A stretch of 64,000 nucleotides of DNA. Origin: Pseudomonas kribbensis. Lineage in GTDB: Bacteria; Pseudomonadota; Gammaproteobacteria; Pseudomonadales; Pseudomonadaceae. The DNA lies in assembly GCF_003352185.1 (NCBI RefSeq), contig NZ_CP029608.1:4940501-5004500 (forward strand), in the 5' to 3' direction. The notes beneath the pieces were generated by a model. That model was not told where the DNA came from, made no database searches, and saw nothing but the letters and a program-made list of their open reading frames with translations. Shown one piece after another: positions 53,895-63,715 of this stretch. The translations under genes were made by a program, and so were the position numbers. How positions within the stretch are numbered: the first letter of the stretch is position 1; each line of letters begins with the position of its first letter.

Positions 53895-54653
53895 ATGCAA
53901 CTCAACGACAAAGTAATCATTATCACTGGCGGTTGCCAAGGCTTGGGCCGCTCGATGGCCGAGTATTTCGCAGGCAAGGGCGCGAAGCTGGCACTGGTCG
54001 ACCTGAACCAGGAAAAACTCGATGACGCGGTCGCGGCCTGCAAGGCCAAGGGCGTCGAGGCCCGCAGCTACCTGTGCAACGTCGCCAATGAAGAGCAGGT
54101 GACGCACATGGTTGCCCAGGTCGCCGAAGACTTCGGCGCGATCCACGGTCTGATCAACAACGCCGGGATCCTGCGCGACGGTCTGCTGCTCAAGGTCAAG
54201 GACGGCGAAATGACCAAGATGAGCCTGGCCCAGTGGCAGGCGGTGATCGACGTCAACCTGACCGGCGTGTTCCTCTGCACCCGTGAAGTGGCGGCGAAAA
54301 TGGTCGAGCTGAAGAACAGCGGCGCGATCATCAACATCTCGTCGATCTCCCGCGCGGGCAACGTCGGCCAGACCAACTATTCCGCCGCCAAGGCCGGTGT
54401 GGCGGCAGCGACCGTGACCTGGGCCAAGGAACTGGCGCGCTACGGCATCCGCGTGGCGGGCATTGCACCGGGCTTCATCGAAACCGAGATGACCCTGGGC
54501 ATGAAGCCGGAAGCGCTGGAAAAAATGACCTCGGGCATTCCGCTCAAGCGCATGGGCAAGCCGGAAGAGATCGCCCATTCGGCGGCGTACATCTTCGAGA
54601 ACGACTACTACACCGGCCGGATTTTGGAGATGGACGGCGGGTTGCGCATCTGA
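53895..54653 (+). CDS. FabG-like short-chain dehydrogenase/reductase
   Basis: 252 residues from ATG 53895; ATG 53889 is possible but only 2 nt from the GGGG ribosome site. Classical [18 protein letters not shown] cofactor site, [11 protein letters not shown], catalytic Ser ([10 protein letters not shown]) and YSAAKAGV (YxxxK), C-terminal PGFIETEM. It matches 3-oxoacyl-ACP reductase-like proteins (PA4389 type). It is not in a fab cluster, so a role outside housekeeping fatty-acid synthesis is likely. Confidence 0.85.
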   Translation: MQLNDKVIIITGGCQGLGRSMAEYFAGKGAKLALVDLNQEKLDDAVAACKAKGVEARSYLCNVANEEQVTHMVAQVAEDFGAIHGLINNAGILRDGLLLKVKDGEMTKMSLAQWQAVIDVNLTGVFLCTREVAAKMVELKNSGAIINISSISRAGNVGQTNYSAAKAGVAAATVTWAKELARYGIRVAGIAPGFIETEMTLGMKPEALEKMTSGIPLKRMGKPEEIAHSAAYIFENDYYTGRILEMDGGLRI

Positions 54654-54669
54654 CCTCTGTCGCGCAATG

Positions 54670-54705
54670 AAAAACGCCCCGGTGCACTGGCACCGGGGCG
54701 TTTTT
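54670..54705. terminator. Bidirectional terminator
   Basis: CGCCCCGGTGC-ACTG-GCACCGGGGCG with flanking 5 A and 5 T; lies between the SDR gene and apbC. Confidence 0.95.
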
Positions 54706-54721
54706 GTTTAAACCGCAGGCA

Positions 54722-55816
54722 TCAATCGTCGCTGATGGTGATGTTCGGCATCGCCGGCGACGCCGCTTCCTGCAACACGATCCGCGCGCCGACGTGACGG
54801 GCCAGCTCCTGATAGACCATGGCGATCTGGCTGTCCGGCTCGGAAATCACTGTCGGCTTGCCGCCATCGGCCTGTTCGCGGATCAGCATCGACAGCGGCA
54901 GCGACGCCAGCAGTTCGACGCCGAACTGGGTCGCCAGCTTCTCGCCACCGCCCTCACCGAACAGATGCTCGGCGTGTCCGCAGTTCGAGCAGATGTGCAC
55001 GGCCATGTTTTCCACCACACCCAGCACCGGAATGTTGACCTTGCGGAACATCTCTACGCCTTTGCGCGCATCGAGCAGCGCCAGATCCTGCGGCGTGGTG
55101 ACAATGACGGCGCCCGCCACCGGGACTTTCTGCGCCAGGGTCAGCTGGATGTCGCCGGTGCCTGGCGGCATGTCGATGACCAGATAATCCAGGTCGCCCC
55201 AGGCGGTTTGCGTGACCAGTTGCAGCAGCGCGCCGGAAACCATCGGCCCGCGCCAGACCATCGGCGTGTTGTCGTCGGTCAGGAAGGCCATCGACATCAC
55301 TTCCACGCCATGGGCCTGCAGTGGCACGAACCACTTCTGATCCTTGACCTGCGGACGGGTGCGCTCAGGAATGCCGAACATGATGCCCTGGCTCGGACCG
55401 TAGATATCGGCGTCGAGAATCCCGACCTTCGCGCCTTCGCGGGCCAGTGCCAGCGCCAGGTTGGCGGCGGTTGTGGACTTGCCCACGCCACCCTTGCCGG
55501 ACGCCACGGCGACCACGTTCTTGACGTTGGCCAGCCCCGGAATCTGCGCCTGGGCCTTGTGCGCGGCGATCACGCTGTTGACTTCGACCTTGGCCGACAC
55601 CACGCCGTCGAGGTTTTCGATGGCCAGTTGCAGCAATTGCGCCCAGCCGCTCTTGAACAGACCAGCGGCATAACCGATTTCCAGCTGCACGCTGACGCGG
55701 TCACCGGTGATTTCGATGTTGCGCACGCAACCGGCGCTGACCGGGTCCTGGTTCAGGTAAGGGTCGGTGTATTGGCTGAGGACGGCTTCCACCGCTGCGC
55801 GAGTGACGGCGCTCAT
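54722..55816 (-). CDS. apbC: Iron-sulfur carrier P-loop ATPase ApbC/Mrp
   Basis: 364 residues from ATG 55816. N-terminal DUF59/MIP18-like domain (~1-90), deviant Walker [18 protein letters not shown], Walker B-region [20 protein letters not shown] and the cluster-holding CxxC in [18 protein letters not shown]. It carries and transfers 4Fe-4S clusters in the cytoplasm. Divergent from metG, the usual arrangement in proteobacteria. Confidence 0.95.
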   Translation of the reverse strand: MSAVTRAAVEAVLSQYTDPYLNQDPVSAGCVRNIEITGDRVSVQLEIGYAAGLFKSGWAQLLQLAIENLDGVVSAKVEVNSVIAAHKAQAQIPGLANVKNVVAVASGKGGVGKSTTAANLALALAREGAKVGILDADIYGPSQGIMFGIPERTRPQVKDQKWFVPLQAHGVEVMSMAFLTDDNTPMVWRGPMVSGALLQLVTQTAWGDLDYLVIDMPPGTGDIQLTLAQKVPVAGAVIVTTPQDLALLDARKGVEMFRKVNIPVLGVVENMAVHICSNCGHAEHLFGEGGGEKLATQFGVELLASLPLSMLIREQADGGKPTVISEPDSQIAMVYQELARHVGARIVLQEAASPAMPNITISDD

Positions 55817-55971
55817 GGGCAACTCCGATAACAAGACTGGGAAAAGATGGCGGGTATCCTACCCCTTCTCTCCTCCGGACGGCATGCCCGGCAACGATTT
55901 GCAGGGGTGAAATATCTTTCCCGGCGCTTTATAGTGGCCGACCTCCGTTTCATCAAGTAGCGAAGCCCCAC

Positions 55972-58023
55972 ATGTCCGAACCACGCAAGATTCTCGTCAC
56001 CAGCGCCCTGCCCTACGCCAACGGTTCGATCCACCTTGGCCATATGCTGGAATACATCCAGACCGATATGTGGGTGCGCTTCCAGAAGCATCGCGGCAAT
56101 CAGTGCATTTATGTCTGCGCCGACGACGCCCACGGTTCGGCGATCATGCTGCGCGCGGAAAAGGAAGGCATCACCCCGGAACAACTGATCGCCAACGTCC
56201 AGGCCGAACACAGCGCCGACTTTGCCGAGTTCCTGGTGGACTTCGACAACTTCCACTCCACTCACGCCGAAGAAAACCGTGAGCTGTCGAGCCAGATCTA
56301 CCTGAAGCTGCGTGACGCCGGGCACATCGCCCAACGTTCGATCACCCAGTATTTCGACCCGGAAAAGAAAATGTTCCTGGCCGACCGCTTCATCAAGGGC
56401 ACCTGCCCGAAGTGCGGCACCGAAGACCAGTACGGCGACAACTGCGAAAAATGCGGTGCAACCTACGCACCGACCGACCTGAAGGATCCGAAGTCGGCGA
56501 TCTCCGGCGCCACCCCGGTGCTCAAGGATTCCCAGCACTTCTTCTTCAAGCTGCCTGACTTCCAGCAGATGCTGCAGACCTGGACCCGTAGCGGCACCCT
56601 GCAGGATGCCGTGGCCAACAAGATCGCCGAATGGCTGGACGCCGGCCTGCAACAGTGGGACATCTCCCGCGATGCGCCGTACTTCGGTTTCGAGATCCCG
56701 GGCGAGCCGGGCAAGTACTTCTACGTGTGGCTGGACGCGCCGATCGGCTACATGGCCAGCTTCAAGAACCTGTGCAACCGCACGCCGGAGCTGGACTTCG
56801 ACGCGTTCTGGGGCAAGGACTCCACCGCCGAGCTGTACCACTTCATCGGCAAGGACATCGTCAACTTCCACGCCCTGTTCTGGCCGGCAATGCTCGAAGG
56901 CGCGGGTTTCCGCAAGCCGACCGGGATCAACGTGCATGGCTACCTGACCGTCAACGGTCAGAAGATGTCCAAGTCCCGTGGCACCTTCATCAAGGCCCGT
57001 ACCTACCTGGATCACCTGTCGCCGGAATACCTGCGCTACTACTACGCGGCCAAACTGGGCCGTGGCGTGGACGACCTCGACCTGAACCTCGAAGACTTCG
57101 TGCAGAAGGTCAACTCCGACCTGGTCGGCAAAGTGGTCAACATCGCCAGCCGTTGCGCCGGTTTCATCCAGAAAGGCAACGCCGGTCTGCTGGTGGACAA
57201 CAACGCCGCACCGGAACTGACCGAAGCGTTCCTGGCCGCTGCGCCGAGCATCGCTGACGCTTATGAAGCCCGCGACTTCGCCCGTGCCATGCGCGAAACC
57301 ATGGCCCTGGCCGACCGCGCCAACGCCTGGATCGCCGACAAGGCGCCATGGTCGCTGAACAAGCAGGAAGGCAAGCAGGATGAAGTCCAGGCAGTCTGCG
57401 CCACGGCGATCAACTTGTTCCGCCAGTTGGTGATCTTCCTCAAGCCGGTGCTGCCGGTGCTGGCCGCCGATGCCGAGGCTTTCCTCAACGTCGCCCCGCT
57501 GACCTGGAACGACCACACCACCCTGCTGGCCAACCACCAGTTGAACGAATTCAAACCGTTGATGACCCGCATCGACCCGGTAAAAGTGCAAGCCATGACC
57601 GACGCCTCGAAAGAAGACCTGACCGCCAGCCAGACCGACACCGGCGCCGCCGCGCCTGCCGGCAACGGCGAACTGGCCAAGGATCCGCTGTCGCCGGAAA
57701 TCGACTTCGACACCTTCGCCGCCGTCGACCTGCGCGTGGCGCTGATCGTCAAAGCCGAACACGTTGAAGGTGCGGACAAGCTGCTGCGCCTGACCCTGGA
57801 CATCGGCGACGAACAACGCAACGTATTCTCCGGGATCAAGAGCGCTTACCCGGATCCGTCGAAACTCGACGGTCGTCTGACCATGATGATCGCCAACCTC
57901 AAGCCACGGAAAATGAAGTTCGGCATCTCCGAAGGCATGGTGATGGCGGCCGGCCCTGGCGGTGAAGAAATCTACCTGCTAAGCCCGGACAGCGGCGCCA
58001 AGCCGGGTCAGCGCATCAAGTAA
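55972..58023 (+). CDS. metG: Methionyl-tRNA synthetase
   Basis: 683 residues, the long dimeric form. HIGH-type motif HLGH (residues 21-24), Zn knuckle [18 protein letters not shown] (~145-163), KMSKS at ~331-335 and a C-terminal tRNA-binding OB fold ([16 protein letters not shown], ~580-683) joined by a linker. Charges tRNA-Met. A strong terminator follows. Confidence 0.98.
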   Translation: MSEPRKILVTSALPYANGSIHLGHMLEYIQTDMWVRFQKHRGNQCIYVCADDAHGSAIMLRAEKEGITPEQLIANVQAEHSADFAEFLVDFDNFHSTHAEENRELSSQIYLKLRDAGHIAQRSITQYFDPEKKMFLADRFIKGTCPKCGTEDQYGDNCEKCGATYAPTDLKDPKSAISGATPVLKDSQHFFFKLPDFQQMLQTWTRSGTLQDAVANKIAEWLDAGLQQWDISRDAPYFGFEIPGEPGKYFYVWLDAPIGYMASFKNLCNRTPELDFDAFWGKDSTAELYHFIGKDIVNFHALFWPAMLEGAGFRKPTGINVHGYLTVNGQKMSKSRGTFIKARTYLDHLSPEYLRYYYAAKLGRGVDDLDLNLEDFVQKVNSDLVGKVVNIASRCAGFIQKGNAGLLVDNNAAPELTEAFLAAAPSIADAYEARDFARAMRETMALADRANAWIADKAPWSLNKQEGKQDEVQAVCATAINLFRQLVIFLKPVLPVLAADAEAFLNVAPLTWNDHTTLLANHQLNEFKPLMTRIDPVKVQAMTDASKEDLTASQTDTGAAAPAGNGELAKDPLSPEIDFDTFAAVDLRVALIVKAEHVEGADKLLRLTLDIGDEQRNVFSGIKSAYPDPSKLDGRLTMMIANLKPRKMKFGISEGMVMAAGPGGEEIYLLSPDSGAKPGQRIK

Positions 58024-58040
58024 GGTTCTGCACTGACCGA

Positions 58041-58076
58041 TCCCACAGGCGTACTCCGTGCGCCTGTGGGATTTTT
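58041..58076 (+). terminator. metG terminator
   Basis: TCCCACAGGCG-N9-CGCCTGTGGGA followed by TTTTT, 17 bp after the stop; the arms resemble REP sequence. Confidence 0.92.
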
Positions 58077-58154
58077 CATATCTGGCCCGCCCGTCATGGC
58101 GGCCGGATAATGCCTAATCTTAAGTGACACCCGCCCGCTCTCACCGGCAGAACC

Positions 58155-58724
58155 ATGACCGAACTCGTGCTTACGCTCTTCAGTGCTGCGCTGATCAACA
58201 ACTTCGTGTTGCACTGGCCGCTGGGCGTCGATCCGCTGCTGGCGGGCGAACGCCGTCAGGTGCATGCGCTGGGGCTGGCAACGTTGTGCCTGATGCTGAT
58301 TGTCGGTGTGGCGGGTTACGTGATCTGGCATTGGCTGCTGGTGCCGTTGCAACTGGAATTCCTGCGGCTGTTTGTGTTTCTGCCGCTGAGCGTCCTGCTG
58401 ATCGCGCCGCTGCTTAAGTTGCTGGCGCGTTGGCGACCCGATATGCCATTCGACGGTTTGTGGCCGCTGCTGCTGGGAAATGCCGGTGTGCTGGGGCTGA
58501 CGCTGATCAACGCGCAAGCGGATAAGGGCCTGTTTCATGCAACGGCGCTGAGCCTCGGCGCCGGCCTGGGTTTCTGGCTGGTGCTGAGCCTGTTCAGCGA
58601 TTTGCGCGAGCGCACGGCCGACAACGATATTCCCCTGCCCTTTCGTGGCCTGCCGATCCAGTTGATCGGCGCCGGACTGATGGCGGTGGCTTTTCTCGGA
58701 TTCAGTGGACTGATCAAAACATGA
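58155..58724 (+). CDS. rnfA: RnfA-like membrane subunit lacking the Fe-S cysteines
   Basis: 189 residues, six TM helices. It aligns without gaps to RsxA/RnfA from the start: [18 protein letters not shown] against the usual NNFVL...LGLCP, and [15 protein letters not shown] against TTNCAVLG; the C-terminal [27 protein letters not shown] is also clearly RnfA. Both conserved cysteines that hold the intramembrane 2Fe-2S cluster together with RnfE are replaced, by Asp26 and Ala110. It therefore cannot bind that cluster in the known way. First gene of a six-gene overlapping operon; overlaps rnfB by ATGA. Confidence 0.88.
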   Translation: MTELVLTLFSAALINNFVLHWPLGVDPLLAGERRQVHALGLATLCLMLIVGVAGYVIWHWLLVPLQLEFLRLFVFLPLSVLLIAPLLKLLARWRPDMPFDGLWPLLLGNAGVLGLTLINAQADKGLFHATALSLGAGLGFWLVLSLFSDLRERTADNDIPLPFRGLPIQLIGAGLMAVAFLGFSGLIKT

Positions 58725-59935
58725 GTCTGATTCAACGCATCGATGCCCTGTTGCCGCAGACCCAATGCGGCAAGTGCGGCCATCCCGGATGCAAACCCTA
58801 CGCTGCAGGCATCGTCGCCGGCGAGCCGATCAACAAGTGCCCGCCAGGTGGCGATGAAACCATCGCGGCACTGGCCGAACTGCTGAAAATTCCGGTGCTG
58901 GAACTGGATATCAGCCGTGGCAGCGCGCCGCCGCAAGTGGCGTTCATCCGCGAAGCCGAATGCATCGGCTGCACCAAGTGCATTCAGGCCTGCCCAATCG
59001 ATGCCATTGTCGGCGCGGCAAAACTGATGCACACGGTGATCATCGACGAGTGCACCGGTTGCGATCTATGTGTGGCGCCCTGCCCGGTGGATTGCATCGA
59101 GATGCACCCGCTGCCGATCGGAACGCTGCCAGTGGTGGGCGGCCTGGCCAGCAGCCTCGAAGAGCAACAGGCACGCACCAAAAAGCGCGATCACGCCCGG
59201 CAACGTTTCGAACGGCGTAACGCCCGGCTGCAACGCGAAGAACAGCAGAAGCAGGCCGAACGCGAAGCTCGCGCACAACGTGCAGCACAGGTTGAAGTTG
59301 CGTCCGCCACGCTCGATCCGGTGCAGGCAGCGCTGGAACGGGTGCGCGCACAAAAAGCCGCAACCGCCGACGCCGCGCTGAAAAAGGCCAAGATCGACGT
59401 GGCGATGAGCCGCGCCCAGTTGCACAAATCGCTGAAAGCCTTCGGCCATCCGCCGACCTTCGAGCAGCAGTCGCAATTGATCGTGTTGCAGCAGCAATTC
59501 GAAGCCGCCGAACAGGCCCTGGCTAAACTGGAAAGCAGCGCCGTACCTGCGCCGGTCGTGACAGCCCCGGCGAAAGACGCCGATCTGAAACGAGCAAAAA
59601 TCCAGCTGGCGATGCGCCGTGCCGAGCTGAAAAAGGCGCAGACCGCAGAGGCTCCGCCGGAACAGATTGCAGCGCTCGAACAAGCGCTGCGTGACGCCGA
59701 ACAAGCGTTGCACGACGCAGAAGCCGCCAGCGATCAACCGGCCCCCGACCTTGTGCGCGTGGAGAAACGTCCGATCGACAATCAGCTTCGTCAGCTGAAA
59801 ACCGAACTGGCCTACGCGCGCGCCGACCTGAACAAATTGCAGCGACGTGACGGCACGCCGGCCGAAGTCCTCGACAAGGCCCGCACCCGCCTGCAAGAGG
59901 CGGAGCGGCAGGTGGAAGCCCATGTCATCCATTGA
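58721..59935 (+). CDS. rnfB: RnfB-like ferredoxin subunit with RnfC-like helical tail
   Basis: 404 residues, about twice the usual ~190. The normal N-terminal TM helix is missing: it starts [20 protein letters not shown]. Cluster motifs are intact: C16/C19/C24/C40, C81/C84/C87/C91 and C111/C114/C117/C121. From ~145 to the end is a charged helical tail with three ~70-residue repeats ([20 protein letters not shown] ~223-242; [16 protein letters not shown] ~293; [16 protein letters not shown] ~359), the type of tail seen on gammaproteobacterial RnfC. It should act as a soluble or peripheral iron-sulfur electron carrier of the complex. Confidence 0.87.
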   Translation: MSLIQRIDALLPQTQCGKCGHPGCKPYAAGIVAGEPINKCPPGGDETIAALAELLKIPVLELDISRGSAPPQVAFIREAECIGCTKCIQACPIDAIVGAAKLMHTVIIDECTGCDLCVAPCPVDCIEMHPLPIGTLPVVGGLASSLEEQQARTKKRDHARQRFERRNARLQREEQQKQAEREARAQRAAQVEVASATLDPVQAALERVRAQKAATADAALKKAKIDVAMSRAQLHKSLKAFGHPPTFEQQSQLIVLQQQFEAAEQALAKLESSAVPAPVVTAPAKDADLKRAKIQLAMRRAELKKAQTAEAPPEQIAALEQALRDAEQALHDAEAASDQPAPDLVRVEKRPIDNQLRQLKTELAYARADLNKLQRRDGTPAEVLDKARTRLQEAERQVEAHVIH

Positions 59936-60905
59936 AACCAGAGACGAACGTCTGCAACAGGCAATGAAGCTGGTTCTGCTGGCGACATTGCCGGGGTTGT
60001 TGGTGTTGTTCTGGTTTTACGGCTGGGGCGTGTTGATCAACCTGATCCTGTCCGTTGCCACAGCCTTGAGCGTCGAAGCCGCCGTGACCTCTCTGCGCCG
60101 ACAGCCGCCGCAAGCGACCCTGACCGATGGCAGCGCGGTGGTCAGCGCCACGCTGCTGGCCATCGCCCTGCCGCCTTATTGCCCTTGGTGGCTGACGGTC
60201 ACGGCGATCGGCTCAGGCCTGCTGTTGGGCAAACACTTGTACGGTGGCGTGGGCCGAAATCCTTTCAACCCGGCCATGCTCGGTTTTGCTCTGGCAATGG
60301 TGATGTTCCCGCAACCGATGACCCATTGGCCGGCCCATGGCATGGATCTGACGGCGGCTTTTGGCCAAGTGTTCAATCTGGGCACGCAGCCGGACGCCTG
60401 GGTTCAGGCCACTGCGCTGGACAGTCTGCGCATCAACAAAAGCCTGACCATGGATGAACTGTTTGCCGGCAATCCGGCATTCGGCCGTTTTGGCGGTCAT
60501 GGTATGGAGTGGGTGAATCTGGCGTTTCTCGCCGGCGGGCTGTTCCTGCTGCAGCGGCGGGTGATCGGCTGGCAGGCGCCGGTCGGCATGCTCGCCAGCC
60601 TGTTTGTCATCAGCCTGCTGTGCTGGAATGGCTCAGGGTCCGACTCCCATGGCTCACCACTGTTTCATCTGCTGAGCGGCGCCACCATGCTTGGCGCGTT
60701 CTTCATCGTCACCGAGCCGGTTTCCGGTGCAAAAAAACCGCTTGCACGCCTGTTGTTCGGCGTGGGCGCCGGCCTGCTGACCTATTTGATTCGTACCTGG
60801 GGCGGTTATCCGGATGGCGTGGCATTTGCGGTGTTGCTGATGAACCTTTGCGTGCCGACACTGGAACGCTTTGCAGCCGCTCGTCAGGCGCAGGTGAAGC
60901 CATGA
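59922..60905 (+). CDS. rnfD: RnfD-like membrane flavoprotein subunit
   Basis: 327 residues from ATG 59922, overlapping rnfB by 14 bp. About eight TM helices; family blocks [53 protein letters not shown] and [15 protein letters not shown]. The FMN-attachment site is kept in VQATALDS, with Thr164 corresponding to the flavinylated Thr of E. coli RsxD. It should carry covalent FMN and be functional as an electron carrier. Overlaps rnfG by ATGA. Confidence 0.9.
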   Translation: MSSIETRDERLQQAMKLVLLATLPGLLVLFWFYGWGVLINLILSVATALSVEAAVTSLRRQPPQATLTDGSAVVSATLLAIALPPYCPWWLTVTAIGSGLLLGKHLYGGVGRNPFNPAMLGFALAMVMFPQPMTHWPAHGMDLTAAFGQVFNLGTQPDAWVQATALDSLRINKSLTMDELFAGNPAFGRFGGHGMEWVNLAFLAGGLFLLQRRVIGWQAPVGMLASLFVISLLCWNGSGSDSHGSPLFHLLSGATMLGAFFIVTEPVSGAKKPLARLLFGVGAGLLTYLIRTWGGYPDGVAFAVLLMNLCVPTLERFAAARQAQVKP

Positions 60906-61507
60906 ACCGCACGAACAGCCTGATCACCCTGGCCTTGCTGACAACGATAGGCGTCGGTGTGACCTATGTTGTGCAACGCAGCAATGCGCCGCACATCGCT
61001 GCCGAACAGCGCCAGCTCGAAAGTCGCAAACTGCTGGATGTGCTTTCAGTCGATGCCTACGACAATCAGCCTCTGGAACAACCTCTGGCGCTGGCCGACG
61101 TCAATCTGAGCCACAGCGAGTTGCTGGGTGGTTATCAGGCGACCAAGGCCGGCCAACCGGTGGCGGTGCTGCTGCGCACCCGGACCGAGGGCTATGCGGG
61201 TCCCATCGAGTTGCTGATTGCCATCGATGCCAATGGCCGATTGCTCGGCGTGAAAACCCTGGAGCAAACTGAAACACCGGCGCTGGGCGGGCACATCGGC
61301 GACTGGCCGAACACCTGGCTGCAGGCGTTTATCGGCAAATCCGGCAGCCAACCGACCGATGCCGGATGGGCCCTGAAAAAGGATCAGGGGCAATTCGACC
61401 AGATCGCTGGCGCAACCATCACGTCCCGTGCGGCCATCAACGCCATTCACGATGCCCTGCGTTATTTCGATGATCACCGGACGACCCTGCTCGGGAGCGC
61501 GCCATGA
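60902..61507 (+). CDS. rnfG: RnfG-like periplasmic flavoprotein subunit
   Basis: 201 residues. One N-terminal TM (ITLALLTTIGVGVTYVV), then a periplasmic FMN domain. The flavinylation motif is AGATITS with Thr172; the usual Ser/Thr at the first position is Ala, but the modified Thr and the following TITS are kept. EQTETPALGGHIGDW is the conserved RnfG block. Flavinylation needs an ApbE transferase, which is not encoded in this window. Overlaps rnfE by ATGA. Confidence 0.9.
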   Translation: MNRTNSLITLALLTTIGVGVTYVVQRSNAPHIAAEQRQLESRKLLDVLSVDAYDNQPLEQPLALADVNLSHSELLGGYQATKAGQPVAVLLRTRTEGYAGPIELLIAIDANGRLLGVKTLEQTETPALGGHIGDWPNTWLQAFIGKSGSQPTDAGWALKKDQGQFDQIAGATITSRAAINAIHDALRYFDDHRTTLLGSAP

Positions 61508-62085
61508 ACACGTCAGCGACGCTGTCGAACTCAATGATGCTGGCGCTGTTGATCGGCGCCACTGACTCCGTGGCCGGTGCGCTGGCGATTGTGCTGATGT
61601 TCGCTGTTGTGGTGAGCCTGTACGGCGTGTGCATGGCACCGCTGCGGGCACGACTGAGCTCCGAGAGCCTGTTACCGGTCAGCCTGGTACTGGCCGCGAC
61701 GCTGACGGGGTGCGCCGATATTCTGTTGCAACGCAGCGCTGTTCAATGGCATCAACTGGTCAGCCTTTACGCCGGCCTGATCGGTTTGCAGTGCGTCATA
61801 TTCGAACACAATGGATTCTTTCGACTGCCAGCCCGAGGACGTCTGAAACTGTGCGGCTTGTTCATCGCACTGATGACCGTGCTGGCGGTGTTGCGCGAGC
61901 TGCTCGGTCAGGGCAGCATCGGCCATCACCTGTCGGATCACTGGCAAGGTTTGATTCTGTTCGGCGACGGCCTGCATTTCGCGACGCTGGCTGCCGGCGC
62001 CTTCATATTGCTGGGGCTGTTGCTCGCCGCCCGTCAGGCCTGGACTCGCTCCGCCGCCCCTCCCGAGGAAACGCATCACCCATGA
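61504..62085 (+). CDS. rnfE: RnfE-like membrane subunit, divergent
   Basis: 193 residues, six TM helices. It is recognised by position and by the LRELLGQGSIG...F...PGAF-like end (AAGAFILLGLLLAARQAW), but it is much more diverged than the others. The first cluster cysteine (LLGLCP in typical RnfE) is lost in LLIGATDSV; the second seems kept as Cys97 in GLIGLQCVIFE. With RnfA lacking both cysteines, a standard 2Fe-2S site cannot form. It overlaps nth by ATGA. Confidence 0.8.
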   Translation: MNTSATLSNSMMLALLIGATDSVAGALAIVLMFAVVVSLYGVCMAPLRARLSSESLLPVSLVLAATLTGCADILLQRSAVQWHQLVSLYAGLIGLQCVIFEHNGFFRLPARGRLKLCGLFIALMTVLAVLRELLGQGSIGHHLSDHWQGLILFGDGLHFATLAAGAFILLGLLLAARQAWTRSAAPPEETHHP

Positions 62086-62720
62086 ATGCCGCAAAACGTC
62101 TGGAGATCTTCCGCCGGTTTCACGAGGACAATCCCGAACCCAAGACCGAACTCGCCTACTCTTCGCCTTTCGAATTGTTGATCGCGGTGATTCTGTCCGC
62201 GCAATCAACTGATGTCGGCGTAAACAAGGCGACGGCAAAGCTTTACCCGGTGGCCAACACACCGGCCGCCATTCATGCCTTGGGCGTCGAAGGTCTGTCC
62301 GAGTACATCAAGACTATCGGCCTCTACAACAGCAAGGCCAAAAACGTGATCGAAACCTGTCGCATGCTGGTCGAGCTGCACAATGGTGAAGTCCCGCAGA
62401 CGCGCGAAGAGCTGGAGGCTTTGCCCGGCGTAGGTCGCAAGACCGCCAACGTCGTGCTCAATACCGCGTTCCGACAGTTGACCATGGCGGTGGACACCCA
62501 CATTTTCCGGGTCAGCAACCGCACCGGCATTGCCCCTGGCAAGAATGTGGTCGAAGTGGAAAACAAACTGATGAAGTTTGTGCCAAAGCAATACCTGCTC
62601 GACTCACACCACTGGCTCATTCTTCACGGGCGCTACGTGTGCCTGGCCCGCAAGCCACGGTGCGGCAGCTGTCGGATCGAAGACTTGTGCGAATACAAGG
62701 CCAAAACTTCGGACGATTGA
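62082..62720 (+). CDS. nth: Endonuclease III
   Basis: 212 residues. HhH motif LPGVGRKTANVVL with catalytic Lys, catalytic Asp in VDTHIFRVSNR, and the 4Fe-4S loop CLARKPRCGSCRIEDLC (C-x6-C-x2-C-x5-C). Removes oxidised pyrimidines from DNA. It is the last gene of the rnf operon, co-translated with rnfE; the rnf-nth link is widespread in gammaproteobacteria. Confidence 0.97.
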   Translation: MNAAKRLEIFRRFHEDNPEPKTELAYSSPFELLIAVILSAQSTDVGVNKATAKLYPVANTPAAIHALGVEGLSEYIKTIGLYNSKAKNVIETCRMLVELHNGEVPQTREELEALPGVGRKTANVVLNTAFRQLTMAVDTHIFRVSNRTGIAPGKNVVEVENKLMKFVPKQYLLDSHHWLILHGRYVCLARKPRCGSCRIEDLCEYKAKTSDD

Positions 62721-62827
62721 GCGTCTATTGGAATTATTGATATTGCGATTGAAAAAATCTTTTTTACGATCTGCTGGAATGTCGATATAAGGAGCGCCAA
62801 AGGCAGTCTTAGCCTGGAGTTAACCTT

Positions 62828-63001
62828 ATGAGCACCAGCAAAGAGCAAGTGGACGTAGAAGACGATTTCGTCGCGGATGCGGACGACGAACCGGTGGTTG
62901 AGGTCGCCAAGACCAACCTGAGCAAACGCCGGACCATCGATAACATGCTTGAGGAACGCCGACTGCAAAAGCAATTGGCCGATTACGACTTTGATCTCTG
63001 A
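62828..63001 (+). CDS. Small acidic PA3496-like protein
   Basis: 57 residues: STSKEQVDVEDDFVADADDE, a Val/Lys middle, then the basic helical KRRTIDNMLEERRLQKQLAD. It matches the PA3496 family located after nth in pseudomonads; its function is unknown, though an envelope-integrity role has been suggested by annotation. It lacks a signal peptide. A terminator follows 6 bp after the stop. AAGGAGCG upstream at ~62789 is too far for the ATG, and GGAGTTAACCTT fits better. Confidence 0.75.
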   Translation: MSTSKEQVDVEDDFVADADDEPVVEVAKTNLSKRRTIDNMLEERRLQKQLADYDFDL

Positions 63002-63007
63002 CATTTA

Positions 63008-63032
63008 AAAGCCTCCGCAACGGAGGCTTTTT
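63008..63032 (+). terminator. Terminator after the PA3496-like gene
   Basis: AAAGCCTCCG-CAA-CGGAGGCTTT plus TT, a strong intrinsic terminator. Confidence 0.92.
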
Positions 63033-63088
63033 CGTTTCTGCTGCAAGCTGATGCCGATCTGCCCATGATCCGTCAGCATCTGAAGCGG

Positions 63089-63715
63089 TCAGACCAGACC
63101 ATTGCGCTGGGCCAGCTCGATCAGATCCACCAGCGAACGCGCGTTGAGCTTCAACAGCAACCGTGTCTTGTAGGTGCTGACGGTCTTGTTGCTGAGAAAC
63201 ATGCCATCGGCGATTTCCTTGTTGGTCTTGCCGCGTGCCAGCTGCTGCAACACCATCATCTCGCGCCCGGAAAGACGATCGACCATATCGGCTTCACTGG
63301 CGTTTCCCAGGCTGGTGCGTACGGTGTGCAACGCCTGATTCGGAAAATAACTGTACCCGGACAGCACAGCCTTGATAGCACTGAGCAGTTCGGTCAAATC
63401 CTGTTGTTTACAGACATATCCTGCTGCCCCCGACTGCATGCAACGCATGGAGAAATGCCCCGGAGCCTGGGATGTCAGTACCAGCACTTTCAAGGGCATC
63501 GCGCTGGTCGTAAGTCGCGCAATCACTTCCAGACCGTCAAGTTTCGGTATACCGATATCCAGAATGACAATATCGGGCATCTGGTCGCGAGCCAGTTGTA
63601 AGGCATCCACTCCGTTATCCGTTTCTGCAATGACTTCGTAGCCATGACGCTCCATCAGCATACGCACCGCAAGACGAATGACAGGATGATCATCCACGAT
63701 CAGCACTTTATTCAT
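63089..63715 (-). CDS. NarL/LuxR-family response regulator
   Basis: 208 residues from ATG 63715. Receiver: VLIVDDHPVIRLAVRMLMER, phospho-Asp in VILDIGIPKLDG, Lys in YVCKQQDLTE. LuxR HTH: LSGREMMVLQQLARGKTNKEIADGMFLSNKTVSTYKTRLL, split by normal linker. It resembles the RocA1/BvgA-like fimbrial regulators of Pseudomonas. No partner kinase is within the window, so it may be an orphan or be paired with a gene beyond 64 kb. Confidence 0.88.
   Translation of the reverse strand: MNKVLIVDDHPVIRLAVRMLMERHGYEVIAETDNGVDALQLARDQMPDIVILDIGIPKLDGLEVIARLTTSAMPLKVLVLTSQAPGHFSMRCMQSGAAGYVCKQQDLTELLSAIKAVLSGYSYFPNQALHTVRTSLGNASEADMVDRLSGREMMVLQQLARGKTNKEIADGMFLSNKTVSTYKTRLLLKLNARSLVDLIELAQRNGLV

Noticed and set aside
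55813..57816. 667-residue antisense open frame
   Set aside because: Shadow of metG; no recognisable domain and biased Gly/Val/Arg composition.
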